IMG/VR virus record: IMGVR_UViG_3300030339_000226
Coordinates: 1 to 24,614 of that record
Direction: 5' to 3' (one strand)
DNA: 24,614 nt
Origin: a virus
Part shown: positions 1 through 8,355 of the stretch, piece by piece
How the letters are laid out: every line of letters begins with the position of its first letter
Numbering within the stretch: the stretch's first letter is position 1
Position numbers and translations under genes: made by a program
The notes under the pieces: generated by a model
What the model saw: the letters and a program-made list of their open reading frames with translations, nothing else
The model's database searches: none
Told to the model about the DNA's origin: nothing

Positions 1-39
1 GCCCCCAATAATACCACCTAATGAACGAAGTTCAACCAT
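1..39 (-). CDS. Possible start of a gene running off the left edge
   Basis: An ATG on the minus strand at 39 opens a frame of 13 codons (begins MVELRSLGG) with no stop before the window edge. The same frame stays open back to a TTG at 102, just after a TAG. It would be the next gene after the terminase large subunit, the usual place for a portal or other head gene, but too little is visible to name it. No convincing ribosome binding site is seen. Confidence 0.25.
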   Translation of the reverse strand, partial: MVELRSLGGIIGG

Positions 40-110
40 ATCTATATTACAACCATAGGAACGGAGGTTGTAATATGAGTTACCATTACCTATTTTAAGC
101 AACTATATAT

Positions 111-305
111 ACCCGACATAAGGAGTGGTTGATATTGTTGCGTTATTATTAAAGGCGTTAGCCGTTCTAAAACAATAGAACATCCCCGACGTTAGGAGTG
201 GGTTGTTTTGTTGCGTTATTTGCGTTAGGGATTGCAGTGGAAATACTGAAACGAAGTGAAAGGATTGAAACGGAAAGCCCGACCCGACGTAGGAGGGTAA
301 CGCCC
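111..305. repeat. Bacteroidota-type intergenic element with three CCCGAC-AGGAG units
   Basis: This noncoding stretch lies 12 bp past the terminase stop codon. Two 37-nt units at 111-147 and 184-220 align without gaps (CCCGAC, then AGGAGTGG, then TTGTTGCGTTATT or close to it). A third CCCGACGTAGGAGGG is at 283-297. The last part starts GCGTTAGGGATTG (222-234), has a GGAAAGCCCGACCC segment (272-285) and closes with TAACGC (298-303), which pairs with GCGTTA at 222-227. I recall elements with this wording between genes in many Bacteroidota genomes; their function is unknown to me. It may be a folded RNA or a dispersed repeat. Confidence 0.55.
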
Positions 306-317
306 AGATTTATTATA

Positions 318-2015
318 TTATCCTTTAGGAGATAGATTAACTCCAGTACCTGATGTATTAATCAATCGTAGCCATACTTTTCTACACATTAAGTATTTGA
401 AAGCATCAGTCATATTGCTCGACTCTTTAGGTAATCGATGAACAGGTAGTTTATCGCCTTTCTTTTCTTTAACAACAAAACTGTCCATAGACTTAGATGT
501 ACTTACTTTAGTAGGTATCGATTCTAACTGTATCTTTAAGTAAGGACAATTTGTACGATCAATCTCTAAGATTGGTAACAACTTATTGCGTCCGCTCATA
601 AGTTCCATCATAAAGTTATACTCTGTATTGCTGCCTATATCGCCCTGTCCCTGGCTCATTAGCGTTACTATCCATCCAGTACGTTTATTGTTTGCATCGT
701 ATTCTATTGCTTTCTTTATTTGAGTAGCAACATCCTGCTTTACCTTCTTCATATTGTTAGCAGCTCGATCATAGTATAACTTTAGTTGCTTCACCCTTTG
801 TGGTGCAAAGTAGGATATAAAGTCGTCAGCCAACTCACGTATATAGCGCGGTGGTAGTGTTAGCATTTCTTTCATTACACGGTACTTTCGTCCGTCCTGT
901 TGTCCAAATACTATCCACAGCGTTCCACCTACATCCAAGCCGGCTTCTAATGCACGGTTATTATCGAGATGCTTCAGTATGCGGCAATCGGGTTCTGTAC
1001 CATAAGGCAATGTATCTAAATATTTATAATTACATCCATCTGCATAGAAATGTCGTTCGCTAAGTAAGGAATAAAATCGTGTAGCTGCAGAAAGTTTGGG
1101 TATAATAGATAATATTCCGGACATTACACCTTCGAGTCCGACTGCAAATTCATCGTCGAACCAGTCGAGAGAAAGTATATCAACATTTATAAATGAAGAT
1201 GCAATCCAAAAAAGCGAAACATCTTTTCTACATCGGCGCCAACGAACTTCCCACCGAAGCATATTGCGCTCAGCTAAGGCTATTTTTCTTAGGTTTTTCG
1301 TCTCCAATATCGAAGCGTACTCTTTCTTCGTTTCGTTATAAACAAATGCCACTTGTAGCAGCAAAATAAGCTTTTCTTTGTTGTTTTTCTTTACATACTT
1401 CAATATCCAGTCATGTTCGCCAATATGATTTGGATCGGGCATATCAGTAGTAAATGTTTGAGAGCGATACATAGGCGATTCGCCGTATTTAGCACGGTAA
1501 CCGCGCACAGCTTTCAGTAAGTTTGCTATTTTGGTTTCGGGAAAATACTTTACTTCGTCACCAAATACACATACATAGGAACGTCCAGCTCCAATACTTG
1601 GACGATCTAATGAAATAAACGTTAGATTAAAACCTGTAAAAAATGTCATTGTACCTTTCCAATTGGATAGTATATTGTACATTTTCTTTTCCCAATCTTC
1701 TGGCGGTTCCCGGTCAATAACATAATGAATTCCCTCTTCCCACCCGTGAAGGCGTAAACCTTCCTGAAGCGAAGGAATAACGTTTTTGTGTAAGTTAGTA
1801 TAAGTGTCGCTTACCCAGGCGCCAGGCGCACCGGGTAAATCATAAACACATTCCTGTAAGCGTTCAACAGCAAAGTTGGTTGTTTTAGTGGAGGCACGTC
1901 CCAGCGGTAAATATAAATTTTTAGGCATAGCCATTCCAAACAGCTGAGCAAGCCAGTTTTCATACCTGACTTCAACATCTTCTCTATTCAGATTCAATCT
2001 TTGCTTCTTGCTCAT
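318..2015 (-). CDS. terL: Phage terminase large subunit
   Basis: The motor and nuclease that cuts and pumps phage DNA into the procapsid. Visible motifs: a deviant Walker A, GRASTKTT, at residues 39-46; a Walker B ending FGDE at 151-154; a TFTTD motif near 187-191 in the place of the coupling motif; then an RNase H-like nuclease with acidic residues D361 (LDVGG), D416 (YYDRAANN) and D537 (MTDAFKYL). The length of 565 aa suits the family. Its start overlaps the upstream gene by 32 nt, so the two are translationally linked. The Walker A lacks the usual GK[ST] order (it reads S-T-K-T), a variation known among terminases. The TerL assignment rests on the order and spacing of both domains. Confidence 0.85.
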   Translation of the reverse strand: MSKKQRLNLNREDVEVRYENWLAQLFGMAMPKNLYLPLGRASTKTTNFAVERLQECVYDLPGAPGAWVSDTYTNLHKNVIPSLQEGLRLHGWEEGIHYVIDREPPEDWEKKMYNILSNWKGTMTFFTGFNLTFISLDRPSIGAGRSYVCVFGDEVKYFPETKIANLLKAVRGYRAKYGESPMYRSQTFTTDMPDPNHIGEHDWILKYVKKNNKEKLILLLQVAFVYNETKKEYASILETKNLRKIALAERNMLRWEVRWRRCRKDVSLFWIASSFINVDILSLDWFDDEFAVGLEGVMSGILSIIPKLSAATRFYSLLSERHFYADGCNYKYLDTLPYGTEPDCRILKHLDNNRALEAGLDVGGTLWIVFGQQDGRKYRVMKEMLTLPPRYIRELADDFISYFAPQRVKQLKLYYDRAANNMKKVKQDVATQIKKAIEYDANNKRTGWIVTLMSQGQGDIGSNTEYNFMMELMSGRNKLLPILEIDRTNCPYLKIQLESIPTKVSTSKSMDSFVVKEKKGDKLPVHRLPKESSNMTDAFKYLMCRKVWLRLINTSGTGVNLSPKG

Positions 2016-2610
2016 CGTATAAGTCTAAAAATGAAATTTGTTTAACCTGACCTTCTTGTTTTAACCGGTCCTTATCGCGTTCAGATATTTCTAAATTATC
2101 AATCATTTCGGCTAATGAATTACGATCAACAACCGGTAATTTTATTGTGCCCGGATTAAGTGAATATACTTTAATTGGTTTTTTGTAAAGTGCTTCAGGT
2201 ATTTTAGGAGGTTCAGGAATATCAAGACATTTCATTTTATAGGCTTTTGTCATTAAATCGCCATAAACTTCCATATCCTTTGACCCTTTTGAAGTTGTAA
2301 GTACCAAATTGGCAGCTGCTCTCATTTCTTCAAACATAGCATTTCGGTGCGCTTGTTTCTCTATTCCATCATCACCATAAAACAGATTTATAGCTTCATC
2401 GTATAATTCGCGAGCACGGCGATAAGGTATATTAAACGGAGGACGTTGAATAAATGATATGGCGTTTTCTTTGCCATATTTGCGACGAAGTGAGTTAATA
2501 AGGTATAGTAAGTCCAAATACTTTTGTTCGTCGTCAGATAATGATTGTTTCGAACCTGATTGGATATAATCCTGTAACAGATCAAATAATGATTTATTAT
2601 AATCCTCCAT
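1984..2610 (-). CDS. Terminase small-subunit-like protein, probable
   Basis: A 208-aa soluble, helix-rich protein directly upstream of, and overlapping, terL. A central segment runs YRRARELYDEAINLFYGDD (about residues 63-81) and is followed by a helical stretch and a PEPPKIPE proline segment, then a KPIKVYSLNP region. I recall this pattern in proteins encoded just before terL in Bacteroidota phages. The position fits a small subunit, which recognises phage DNA and stimulates the large subunit. No clear helix-turn-helix is visible here, whereas the next gene upstream has one, so the true DNA-recognition subunit could be either, or both could cooperate. Confidence 0.45.
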   Translation of the reverse strand: MEDYNKSLFDLLQDYIQSGSKQSLSDDEQKYLDLLYLINSLRRKYGKENAISFIQRPPFNIPYRRARELYDEAINLFYGDDGIEKQAHRNAMFEEMRAAANLVLTTSKGSKDMEVYGDLMTKAYKMKCLDIPEPPKIPEALYKKPIKVYSLNPGTIKLPVVDRNSLAEMIDNLEISERDKDRLKQEGQVKQISFLDLYDEQEAKIESE

Positions 2611-2953
2611 ATACTATTTCATCTTTAGCTTTTTGAAAAGCTACATTATCGCGTAACTTATCCAACCGTTGAGCCTGTGTAGCATTGGTATCAGCATCGT
2701 CAACCATAGCAAGTCCTTCACGTGCCTGATAGTAAAGTATTCCACGCTGGTAATGATATTCAAGAACTGAATCAATAAGCATGTAATAATACATGAATTC
2801 AATTTTCTTTACCTTGTAAAACATGGCTAATTTTTCAGGAGTATAACCTATTGAAGCCAGTTTTTCATATTCATCCCAATTTATTTTTTCTAACCAATCA
2901 GGAATTTTGTCAAGACTTTCCCAATTTGCTGCTTTCATTATTTCTGAATTCAT
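2597..2953 (-). CDS. Small HTH-like protein, terminase small-subunit candidate
   Basis: From the chosen start this is 118 aa. The frame is open to an ATG at 2998, but the ATG at 2953 is preceded on the minus strand by AAAGAGGTAT, one of the few good Shine-Dalgarno sites in the window, so I prefer it. The overlap with the upstream gene is then 44 nt. Residues around IGYTPEKLAMFYKV read like a helix-turn-helix of the kind found in small terminase subunits, followed by a helical tail rich in A, Q and D. It overlaps the next gene by 14 nt. Its place two genes before terL supports a packaging role; this is inference. Confidence 0.55.
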   Translation of the reverse strand: MNSEIMKAANWESLDKIPDWLEKINWDEYEKLASIGYTPEKLAMFYKVKKIEFMYYYMLIDSVLEYHYQRGILYYQAREGLAMVDDADTNATQAQRLDKLRDNVAFQKAKDEIVYGGL

Positions 2954-3485
2954 ATACCTCTTTTGATTTACAAAATATATATTGTTCTTTAGCGGCATTT
3001 TCGCCGTAATTACCTGATCCTTCTATTTCAAAAAGTCCTATATCTGTTTTTACACAAGTTACTTTTCTGTGTGTCCACTCATAAATTACTGTTATTTGTT
3101 CTGTTTTTGACAACAAATCCAATCGTTGAGCTATTTTCGGCATTCTGAACTTAATACTTTCGGATATTTCGATAGTTACCTGGTCGATTAATCCATTTTC
3201 TTTCCAACGTAAAAGCGAATTTAATATCCGATCGTTAATTGAATAGGTGGCAATAAATAAACTCCGGATAGTTCCTGCATGTCGTATCAGATAAACGATA
3301 AATGTGAAAGCATTAAAACTCTTTGTTGTTTCAATAAAAAAGCACTCATTTTCTTCCGGCAACCGGCCACATAATTGTTTCAGGTTCTCTAACCTGGCAT
3401 TGTGCATACGTTCAAATTTAGCAGAAAACATACGTGCATTAATACGTTCCTGTCTTATTTCGTCAAGGTCAAAATAAAAACTCAT
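2910..3485 (-). CDS. Phospholipase D-like domain protein, putative
   Basis: A 191-aa protein. The central part has alternating strands and helices typical of a PLD fold, and near the C-terminus it has H139-x-K141, D148 and G156-S-G-N159, resembling the HxK...GSxN signature of PLD-family nucleases. The spacing to the Asp is not canonical (HxKx6D rather than HxKx4D). Only one such motif is present, so an active enzyme would need to dimerise, as known bacterial single-motif nucleases do. It starts inside the stop of the upstream gene (4-nt ATGA overlap) within the packaging gene block. It could act as a DNA-end nuclease or be a catalytically dead structural protein. Confidence 0.4.
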   Translation of the reverse strand: MSFYFDLDEIRQERINARMFSAKFERMHNARLENLKQLCGRLPEENECFFIETTKSFNAFTFIVYLIRHAGTIRSLFIATYSINDRILNSLLRWKENGLIDQVTIEISESIKFRMPKIAQRLDLLSKTEQITVIYEWTHRKVTCVKTDIGLFEIEGSGNYGENAAKEQYIFCKSKEVYEFRNNESSKLGKS

Positions 3486-4168
3486 TCCCCTAATAATCTG
3501 TTTACTTCGGCCAGTTCATTTTGTTTCACCTCTAAATCGGCTTTACGTTCAGCATCTAACTGAGGTTTATCACCTTTTGCCAAATTACTGTTAATACGCC
3601 AAATATTATGATTTAGTTTAATTTGTTTCAACACTAAATCTTTCATGCTAAGCATTCTAATTTCTTTTACATGACTATAATGTTTAAAAATAGGATGTTT
3701 ACCAAGCAAAACCTTATGTTTTTTATAGTATTCAAGTTCAGCATAAATAGCGCGGTTCTCAGTATAATTATCAATTAATTTTTTGGATATATCGGCACAT
3801 TCACTCAGATTATTACAGTCGCGAAGTTTTTTATGCAAATCTCTGTAAGTATAAAATGAAGTAAACTTATCAGTTACCAGGGCTTTTAGTTCTATCGGAC
3901 AATCAGGTTGATTTATAAATGGAAATTCACTCCTGAAGGTATCGCGAGAAAAATTGCTTTTCGTTTGTGGTTCACTGGTCGAATTATGAGACGGAGGATC
4001 CACATTAGCAATTTTACACAGCGAATCCTTCAACAACTTTACATTTTTTATCGGATCTATTTTTATTAATCGGATTAAAAATGTGTTTTTGCTGTATTTT
4101 TCGAGAAGTGCGATTCCCTGATCAGAATCGCACCCTTTTTGCAACCAGTTTAAAACTTCCTGTTTCAC
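3482..4168 (-). CDS. Hypothetical phage protein with coiled-coil C-terminus
   Basis: I do not recognise this 228-aa protein. The first 50 residues are helical and mention no motif; a serine- and asparagine-rich linker sits near residues 58-78. The C-terminal third (about 170-228) is charged and heptad-like, ending in LEVKQNELAEVNRLLGE, and looks like a coiled coil. It is 6 bp from the glycosyltransferase-like gene before it and overlaps the next gene by 4 nt, so it is part of one transcript with the terminase genes. A role in DNA packaging or head assembly is possible but unproven. Confidence 0.6.
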   Translation of the reverse strand: MKQEVLNWLQKGCDSDQGIALLEKYSKNTFLIRLIKIDPIKNVKLLKDSLCKIANVDPPSHNSTSEPQTKSNFSRDTFRSEFPFINQPDCPIELKALVTDKFTSFYTYRDLHKKLRDCNNLSECADISKKLIDNYTENRAIYAELEYYKKHKVLLGKHPIFKHYSHVKEIRMLSMKDLVLKQIKLNHNIWRINSNLAKGDKPQLDAERKADLEVKQNELAEVNRLLGE

Positions 4169-4174
4169 TTTAGT

Positions 4175-5071
4175 TTAAATTTCAAATTTAGACTTTTCAG
4201 GGAATTTATTTTCCAGATATTTTTTTACCAATTTACACCATCCATTTTCTGAATTATTCAGAAATTTTTTACCGACAATCAATCTTGAAAATGCTGCAGG
4301 ATCAGGTTCTGAAGAAACAACGCGCAACAGATAATTACCATTCAAACCATCGTTATTAGTTGCCGAAAAACCGGAATAGAAATGATTGTAATAGATTGAA
4401 GGAATAAGAACACCTTCAGGAGCATTTATTTTAGTCAATATTTCAAATAATTCAAGCAATTTTTCTTTTTCGTAAAAAAACGGAACATGCATATCAAAAT
4501 TATTTGTGTCATTTTTCAATTTTCTGAGCACATCTATTGTAGCATTTCGGTTTACCTTATAAGTTTCTGTAGCTCCCGGAATTTCCAATAATTTTCCCTG
4601 TACAGATAAAGCCTGAATATCAGCAAGCATTACCGGACTGTTGAAATAGATATCATCGTTACTCCATACAAACTTATCGCTTACCAGTTCTGAGGCAATA
4701 GCCCTGAAAAGTTTATTTGTAGTATCAATTTGTGGATTTTTTGAAGCAATTTCCACCGGAATATGAATCGCTTCGTCACTTAACCACGCCGGACGATCGC
4801 CAATTATTACAACCGCAAAATCTTCCCGGAAATTACGTTCTATTGAACGAAGTGCATACTTTAACTCATCTCCCTGAGCGGCTGACTGCAGGAATGGAAT
4901 ACACACACAAATTTTTCCGGCACCGATTATGCCAATTTTCAAATCCGATGATTCGTTACTTTCAACGTTTTCGTTTAAATTATCGGCGGATTCGTCTCCA
5001 TTTTCAACCTTATCGTTGTTTTTGTCCGTAATTTCAGGAGTAACATTATCCTGTTTTTTTTGTTTCTTCAT
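4175..5071 (-). CDS. Stealth-like glycosyl- or sugar-phosphotransferase, putative
   Basis: A 298-aa protein whose first 42 residues are a low-complexity K/N/D/E tail. The body resembles conserved region 2 of Stealth-family sugar-phosphate transferases: ELKYALRSIE (69-78), a GDRPAWL segment (91-97) and SNDDIYFNSPV (137-147), where the paired Asp residues would bind metal and nucleotide sugar as in GT-A folds. DMHVPFFYEK (193-202) and YYNHFYSG (227-234) may be the later conserved regions. The classical N-terminal region 1 is missing. It is the first gene after the terminator at 5251-5286 and heads the terminase block. It may modify the virion, phage DNA or the host surface; the target cannot be read from the sequence. 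Confidence 0.5.
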   Translation of the reverse strand: MKKQKKQDNVTPEITDKNNDKVENGDESADNLNENVESNESSDLKIGIIGAGKICVCIPFLQSAAQGDELKYALRSIERNFREDFAVVIIGDRPAWLSDEAIHIPVEIASKNPQIDTTNKLFRAIASELVSDKFVWSNDDIYFNSPVMLADIQALSVQGKLLEIPGATETYKVNRNATIDVLRKLKNDTNNFDMHVPFFYEKEKLLELFEILTKINAPEGVLIPSIYYNHFYSGFSATNNDGLNGNYLLRVVSSEPDPAAFSRLIVGKKFLNNSENGWCKLVKKYLENKFPEKSKFEI

Positions 5072-5201
5072 TTTTAGTGAATTTTTGGTTTATAACTTTG
5101 TTTAATTGCTTTGTTGTTTTGCACATTAACTTTAATATGCGCAACATTTACATTTGTTTTTTCATGTTAAATTTGTTTTTGCATGGATATTTATATTATA
5201 A

Positions 5202-5233
5202 ATTATAGCAATACAAATTTGCAATTGCAAATT
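5202..5233 (-). promoter_or_regulatory. Candidate promoter with 18-bp palindrome for the terminase block
   Basis: The 237-bp gap between the terminator and the gene starting at 5071 holds no gene. It contains a perfect 18-bp palindrome, AATTTGCAATTGCAAATT (5216-5233). On the minus strand, TTTGCA within it lies 18 nt before TATAAT (5202-5207), a sigma70-like spacing. The match to the Bacteroidota consensus (TTTG, about 20 nt, TAnnTTTG) is weak. The palindrome could be an operator for late-gene control. Confidence 0.4.
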
Positions 5234-5250
5234 GTATAAATAAAGGACAA

Positions 5251-5286
5251 AAAAAAGGCTGAATATGTTATATTCAGCCTTTTTTA
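5251..5286 (-). terminator. Rho-independent terminator after the capsid genes
   Basis: Arms AAGGCTGAATA (5255-5265) and TATTCAGCCTT (5271-5281) form an 11-bp stem with a 5-nt loop, flanked by A and T runs on both sides. It sits 23 bp after the stop codon of the gene ending at 5309 and ends the capsid transcript. The flanking runs would also let it act in the other direction. Confidence 0.9.
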
Positions 5287-5308
5287 AGTTTATTGAAAAT
5301 ACCTTCAA

Positions 5309-5887
5309 TTACAATCCATCTCCTACCGATCCGCCGGTACCTGGCAATCCAAGTGCTGAATTAACAACAGCATCATCAGTTATAGGAATTAATTGTTTCG
5401 AAATGTGGCCTAATGCAGCGCCTGCAAATGATTGAACCAACTGAATAGTATGTTTAGTGCCTTCGTTGTTACTTTGTCCGTTATCCTGCGTAAATTTAAG
5501 CGGATTGCATGGTAATCCTGCAATTTTGCAGTCGGGATCACCGCATGGCACAAGAATTCCACCTAATCTGCCATTCACATTATTTTCAAGGAATTCGTTC
5601 AATTCAAGTGAATCGCCTGGATGTTCAAAATCAACATGGTGGATAAATCCACGTGCGTCATCGTTACCACTCAGCTGATGAAACACATTTTGTGTGCTGT
5701 CGGTGGCATAAATACCAATCGGCTTTTTACCTGTTTTAAACGCAAAAGCAGTTACCCTGACGCCTTTGTCGTCACGGGTGTAAGTCTGAATATCTTCCCA
5801 ATCGAAAAGAACGATATAAGCTGCTTTACCTTTAGGCCGCCCTGCATTAGAGCTGGCCTTTTTTACTGATACTCTTTCGTAACTCAT
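5309..5887 (-). CDS. Virion-associated protein of unknown function
   Basis: A 192-aa protein encoded 31 bp after the capsid gene and just before the transcript terminator. It looks mainly beta-stranded in the first 110 residues, with a Cys-containing segment PCGDPDCKIAGLPC (about 114-127). The C-terminus is glycine-rich (LPGTGGSVGDGL), like the GSGSNGGGL tail of the neighbouring capsid protein. Position suggests a decoration, head-completion or tail-tube protein, but I do not recognise the family. Confidence 0.6.
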   Translation of the reverse strand: MSYERVSVKKASSNAGRPKGKAAYIVLFDWEDIQTYTRDDKGVRVTAFAFKTGKKPIGIYATDSTQNVFHQLSGNDDARGFIHHVDFEHPGDSLELNEFLENNVNGRLGGILVPCGDPDCKIAGLPCNPLKFTQDNGQSNNEGTKHTIQLVQSFAGAALGHISKQLIPITDDAVVNSALGLPGTGGSVGDGL

Positions 5888-5918
5888 TTTACTATATTTT
5901 TTTTAGAGTATTTAAAAA

Positions 5919-7361
5919 TTAAAGTCCTCCGCCATTTGAACCGCTTCCGGACAAATCTTCGGGTAAATAAGCAAAAATTGCTTCTTCCATGGCAAAACCT
6001 ATACCTTTCCAGAATTCCATGAAAACTTTAACGTCGTAGTTTGCTACCTGCAGGAATATCTTGGCATCGGAAGTATTACGGCTCATCAGGTGAATAAAGT
6101 TTTCTTTAGGCGTAATAAAGAACACACCGGTACCAATCAAACCATCAACCGGAGCAAATGACAAGTTGGTAAAATCGAGACGGAGATTACCCGCATCCTG
6201 ATTTTTAGTGGTAGGATACAATTTCTGATAAGCACGTTGATATATCAAAATCAAATCAGGATCCGCATGGATCAACATTTTTTTCTTTTTGTACAACGGA
6301 GCTACTGAATCGGCTGCCAAATTCATTTTTTCAATGATATTTGCAGGTGTAAGTTCAACACCATCCAATAACCAGGTTACCGAATTATCATGTTTTGCGC
6401 TCAATGCCTGGAGAATAGTAACAACACCATCCATCGAATCTTCAGCAGCTGAACCTGCCGCATTATCCTGAGTTTGTACATGTTCTACATACTTACCGGT
6501 GGACATTGCATTTTCAAGATCTTGACCTAACTGAGGGATAAGCAATACATCAACGATATATTTTACAATTGGCATCTGATCAGGTGTCAGATTTTCATCG
6601 TATAAATAACCAATGAACTGATCAATGATATCACTTGGTGTGATTGGAACGTTTACCTTCAGTTTGAAGTTTTTGATTGTAATCGGCGAAAACGTTGATG
6701 TACCTTTAGGAGTCCATTTTGGAGTGAATTGTTGCAATACACTATCCATGATAGCTTTAGCGGCTCTCCATTCTGTTTTGTCAGTTGTGACGGTTGTCAT
6801 ATACTGAGTAATGGTGAGTTCCTGTTTCAGACTCTGAAAAATATCAACTTTCACACCGGACACATACTTACCAAATTCATCCTGTAATTCAGAAGTATTA
6901 ATGGTGTCGTCACCACTATACTGCATGTTACCGGTTTTGAAATAAGCATCAATCACTTTGTTGTGCTGATAGCTCATGTTGGGCTTAAATGCAGCCTTTT
7001 TTCCATTGTTCAAAGTCATGTCAATTTTTTCAGGATCGTCAAGTTCTTTTTCTGTTTCCAATTTAGCCTTATCGGCTTCCAAAATTTTAATTTTTCCTAA
7101 TGCAGCATTAAGCTGAGTGTTCATACTGGCAACTGTTTGTTGCAACGCCGTGATTTCTGAACTGGGTACGGTCAGGTCAACTCCTTTGGATTCTTCGGCT
7201 TTCAAATCGTTTTTGAATTTCTCCAAAAACTTTTCGCCAAACTGGTCCTTCAGTTCTTTTTCCTGTTCGGCTGATAAAACTGCTTTACCATCAGCTCCTT
7301 TTGCAAGTGCACTGATACCGAAAATTCCCAGAATGACCGCTAAAATTTTTTTAAATTCCAT
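5919..7361 (-). CDS. Major capsid protein, HK97-like
   Basis: A 480-aa protein directly downstream (10 bp) of an S49-type prohead protease, the standard protease-capsid order. An N-terminal region (about 25-110) is charged with a heptad-like stretch (ITALQQTVASMNTQLNAAL), as in scaffold/delta domains that the protease removes. The rest (about 130-465) has the mixed alpha/beta make-up of HK97-fold capsids, with LLDGVELTP, PDLILIYQRAYQ and a late strand-rich segment. The C-terminus is Gly/Ser-rich. Odd feature: residues 6-22 (ILAVILGIFGISALAKG after a KK pair) look like a signal peptide or membrane anchor, which is not expected for a capsid protein. Confidence 0.75.
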   Translation of the reverse strand: MEFKKILAVILGIFGISALAKGADGKAVLSAEQEKELKDQFGEKFLEKFKNDLKAEESKGVDLTVPSSEITALQQTVASMNTQLNAALGKIKILEADKAKLETEKELDDPEKIDMTLNNGKKAAFKPNMSYQHNKVIDAYFKTGNMQYSGDDTINTSELQDEFGKYVSGVKVDIFQSLKQELTITQYMTTVTTDKTEWRAAKAIMDSVLQQFTPKWTPKGTSTFSPITIKNFKLKVNVPITPSDIIDQFIGYLYDENLTPDQMPIVKYIVDVLLIPQLGQDLENAMSTGKYVEHVQTQDNAAGSAAEDSMDGVVTILQALSAKHDNSVTWLLDGVELTPANIIEKMNLAADSVAPLYKKKKMLIHADPDLILIYQRAYQKLYPTTKNQDAGNLRLDFTNLSFAPVDGLIGTGVFFITPKENFIHLMSRNTSDAKIFLQVANYDVKVFMEFWKGIGFAMEEAIFAYLPEDLSGSGSNGGGL

Positions 7362-7371
7362 GGTGAAAATT

Positions 7372-8292
7372 TTATTGTGAATAATTAATTAATAAATATC
7401 TGTCTTTTAAAACTTTTGCTCTTTTTATAGCGTAATCTAAATTACCAACTCCATCTATCAAACCGTATTTTTTTGCATCTTCAGCAAAAAACATACGTCC
7501 TGAAAGTATTCCTTCAACGGTTTGATCAAGTTTTTTCCCGCGCGAATCAATCACATCATTTTCAAATTTCAATTCGAGTGGATCTAATTCTTCACTCTGC
7601 AGGAGATCATAAGCGCCATCGCCTCCATCTTCGGCTTTTCTGAAAGGTAGATTTTTCCATTTACTTCTTGTAGAATAAACTACATGATTGGTAATACCTT
7701 CTTTCATATCACGTTCCTTGGTTGATTGCCAACCCATCATCACACCAATACTCCCAAATTCTGATGATATATTGTTTCGTGCAATAATTTCATCGCAGTG
7801 CGAAGCCACATAATATGCAGCCGATGCACATAAATCGCACAATGCAATTACCGGTTTACCCAGTGAATGAGCATAATTAATTAAATCGAGATATGGAGGT
7901 ATAGCATCAACAGATCCACCACCTGAATCAGTATCAAGTATCAGGGCGTCAATGTTTGGATGTGAAATAGCTTCACGGGCAGCGTCACAGATTTCTAACG
8001 CTCCGTATGAACACCAGCTGCCATATTTAAGCATGGTACCGATGTTTTCAAAAATAGCAATACTTTCTTTGGGAGCATTATCGTATTGGCTTGCTTCGGC
8101 ATTTGATTTTGATGTCGAAGCTGCAATCATATACTGAACAGGGTTTGTATCAGATAATATCTGATTAAACTTATCGTCGGAGTACTTACGGTTCAGTAAT
8201 TTATAAACGATTGTTTCATTGGCAACCATTTCTTCGGGGCGAATCATCCACCTCGAATTCATAATTGTAGATAAGAGTCTGCTATATTTCAT
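7372..8292 (-). CDS. Prohead protease, SppA/S49-like serine peptidase
   Basis: A 306-aa protein with the SppA/ClpP-like core: LILDTDSGGGSVDAI (SGGGSV at 123-128, oxyanion region), the nucleophile Ser157 in CASAAYYVAS, then GSIGVM (180-185), which follows the active serine in S49 peptidases. A lysine after that region would complete a Ser-Lys dyad. In phages this family cleaves the capsid scaffold domain during head maturation; the capsid gene follows 10 bp later. There is no N-terminal membrane anchor, unlike cellular SppA. A near-perfect inverted repeat (TTGCACAAT and ATTGTACAA, about 8292-8314) lies at its start codon. Confidence 0.8.
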   Translation of the reverse strand: MKYSRLLSTIMNSRWMIRPEEMVANETIVYKLLNRKYSDDKFNQILSDTNPVQYMIAASTSKSNAEASQYDNAPKESIAIFENIGTMLKYGSWCSYGALEICDAAREAISHPNIDALILDTDSGGGSVDAIPPYLDLINYAHSLGKPVIALCDLCASAAYYVASHCDEIIARNNISSEFGSIGVMMGWQSTKERDMKEGITNHVVYSTRSKWKNLPFRKAEDGGDGAYDLLQSEELDPLELKFENDVIDSRGKKLDQTVEGILSGRMFFAEDAKKYGLIDGVGNLDYAIKRAKVLKDRYLLINYSQ

Positions 8293-8333
8293 TGCACAAT
8301 AATTAATTGTACAATTTTATACATAAATATAGC

Positions 8334-8355
8334 TATTTAAAAGGACTTTTAAATA
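8334..8355. repeat. AT-rich perfect inverted repeat between two virion genes
   Basis: TATTTAAAAG and CTTTTAAATA are exact reverse complements separated by GA. The hairpin covers the stop codon of the 139-aa gene and precedes the protease gene. With only A-T rich pairs it would be a weak stop or an mRNA processing or stability site. Confidence 0.5.
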
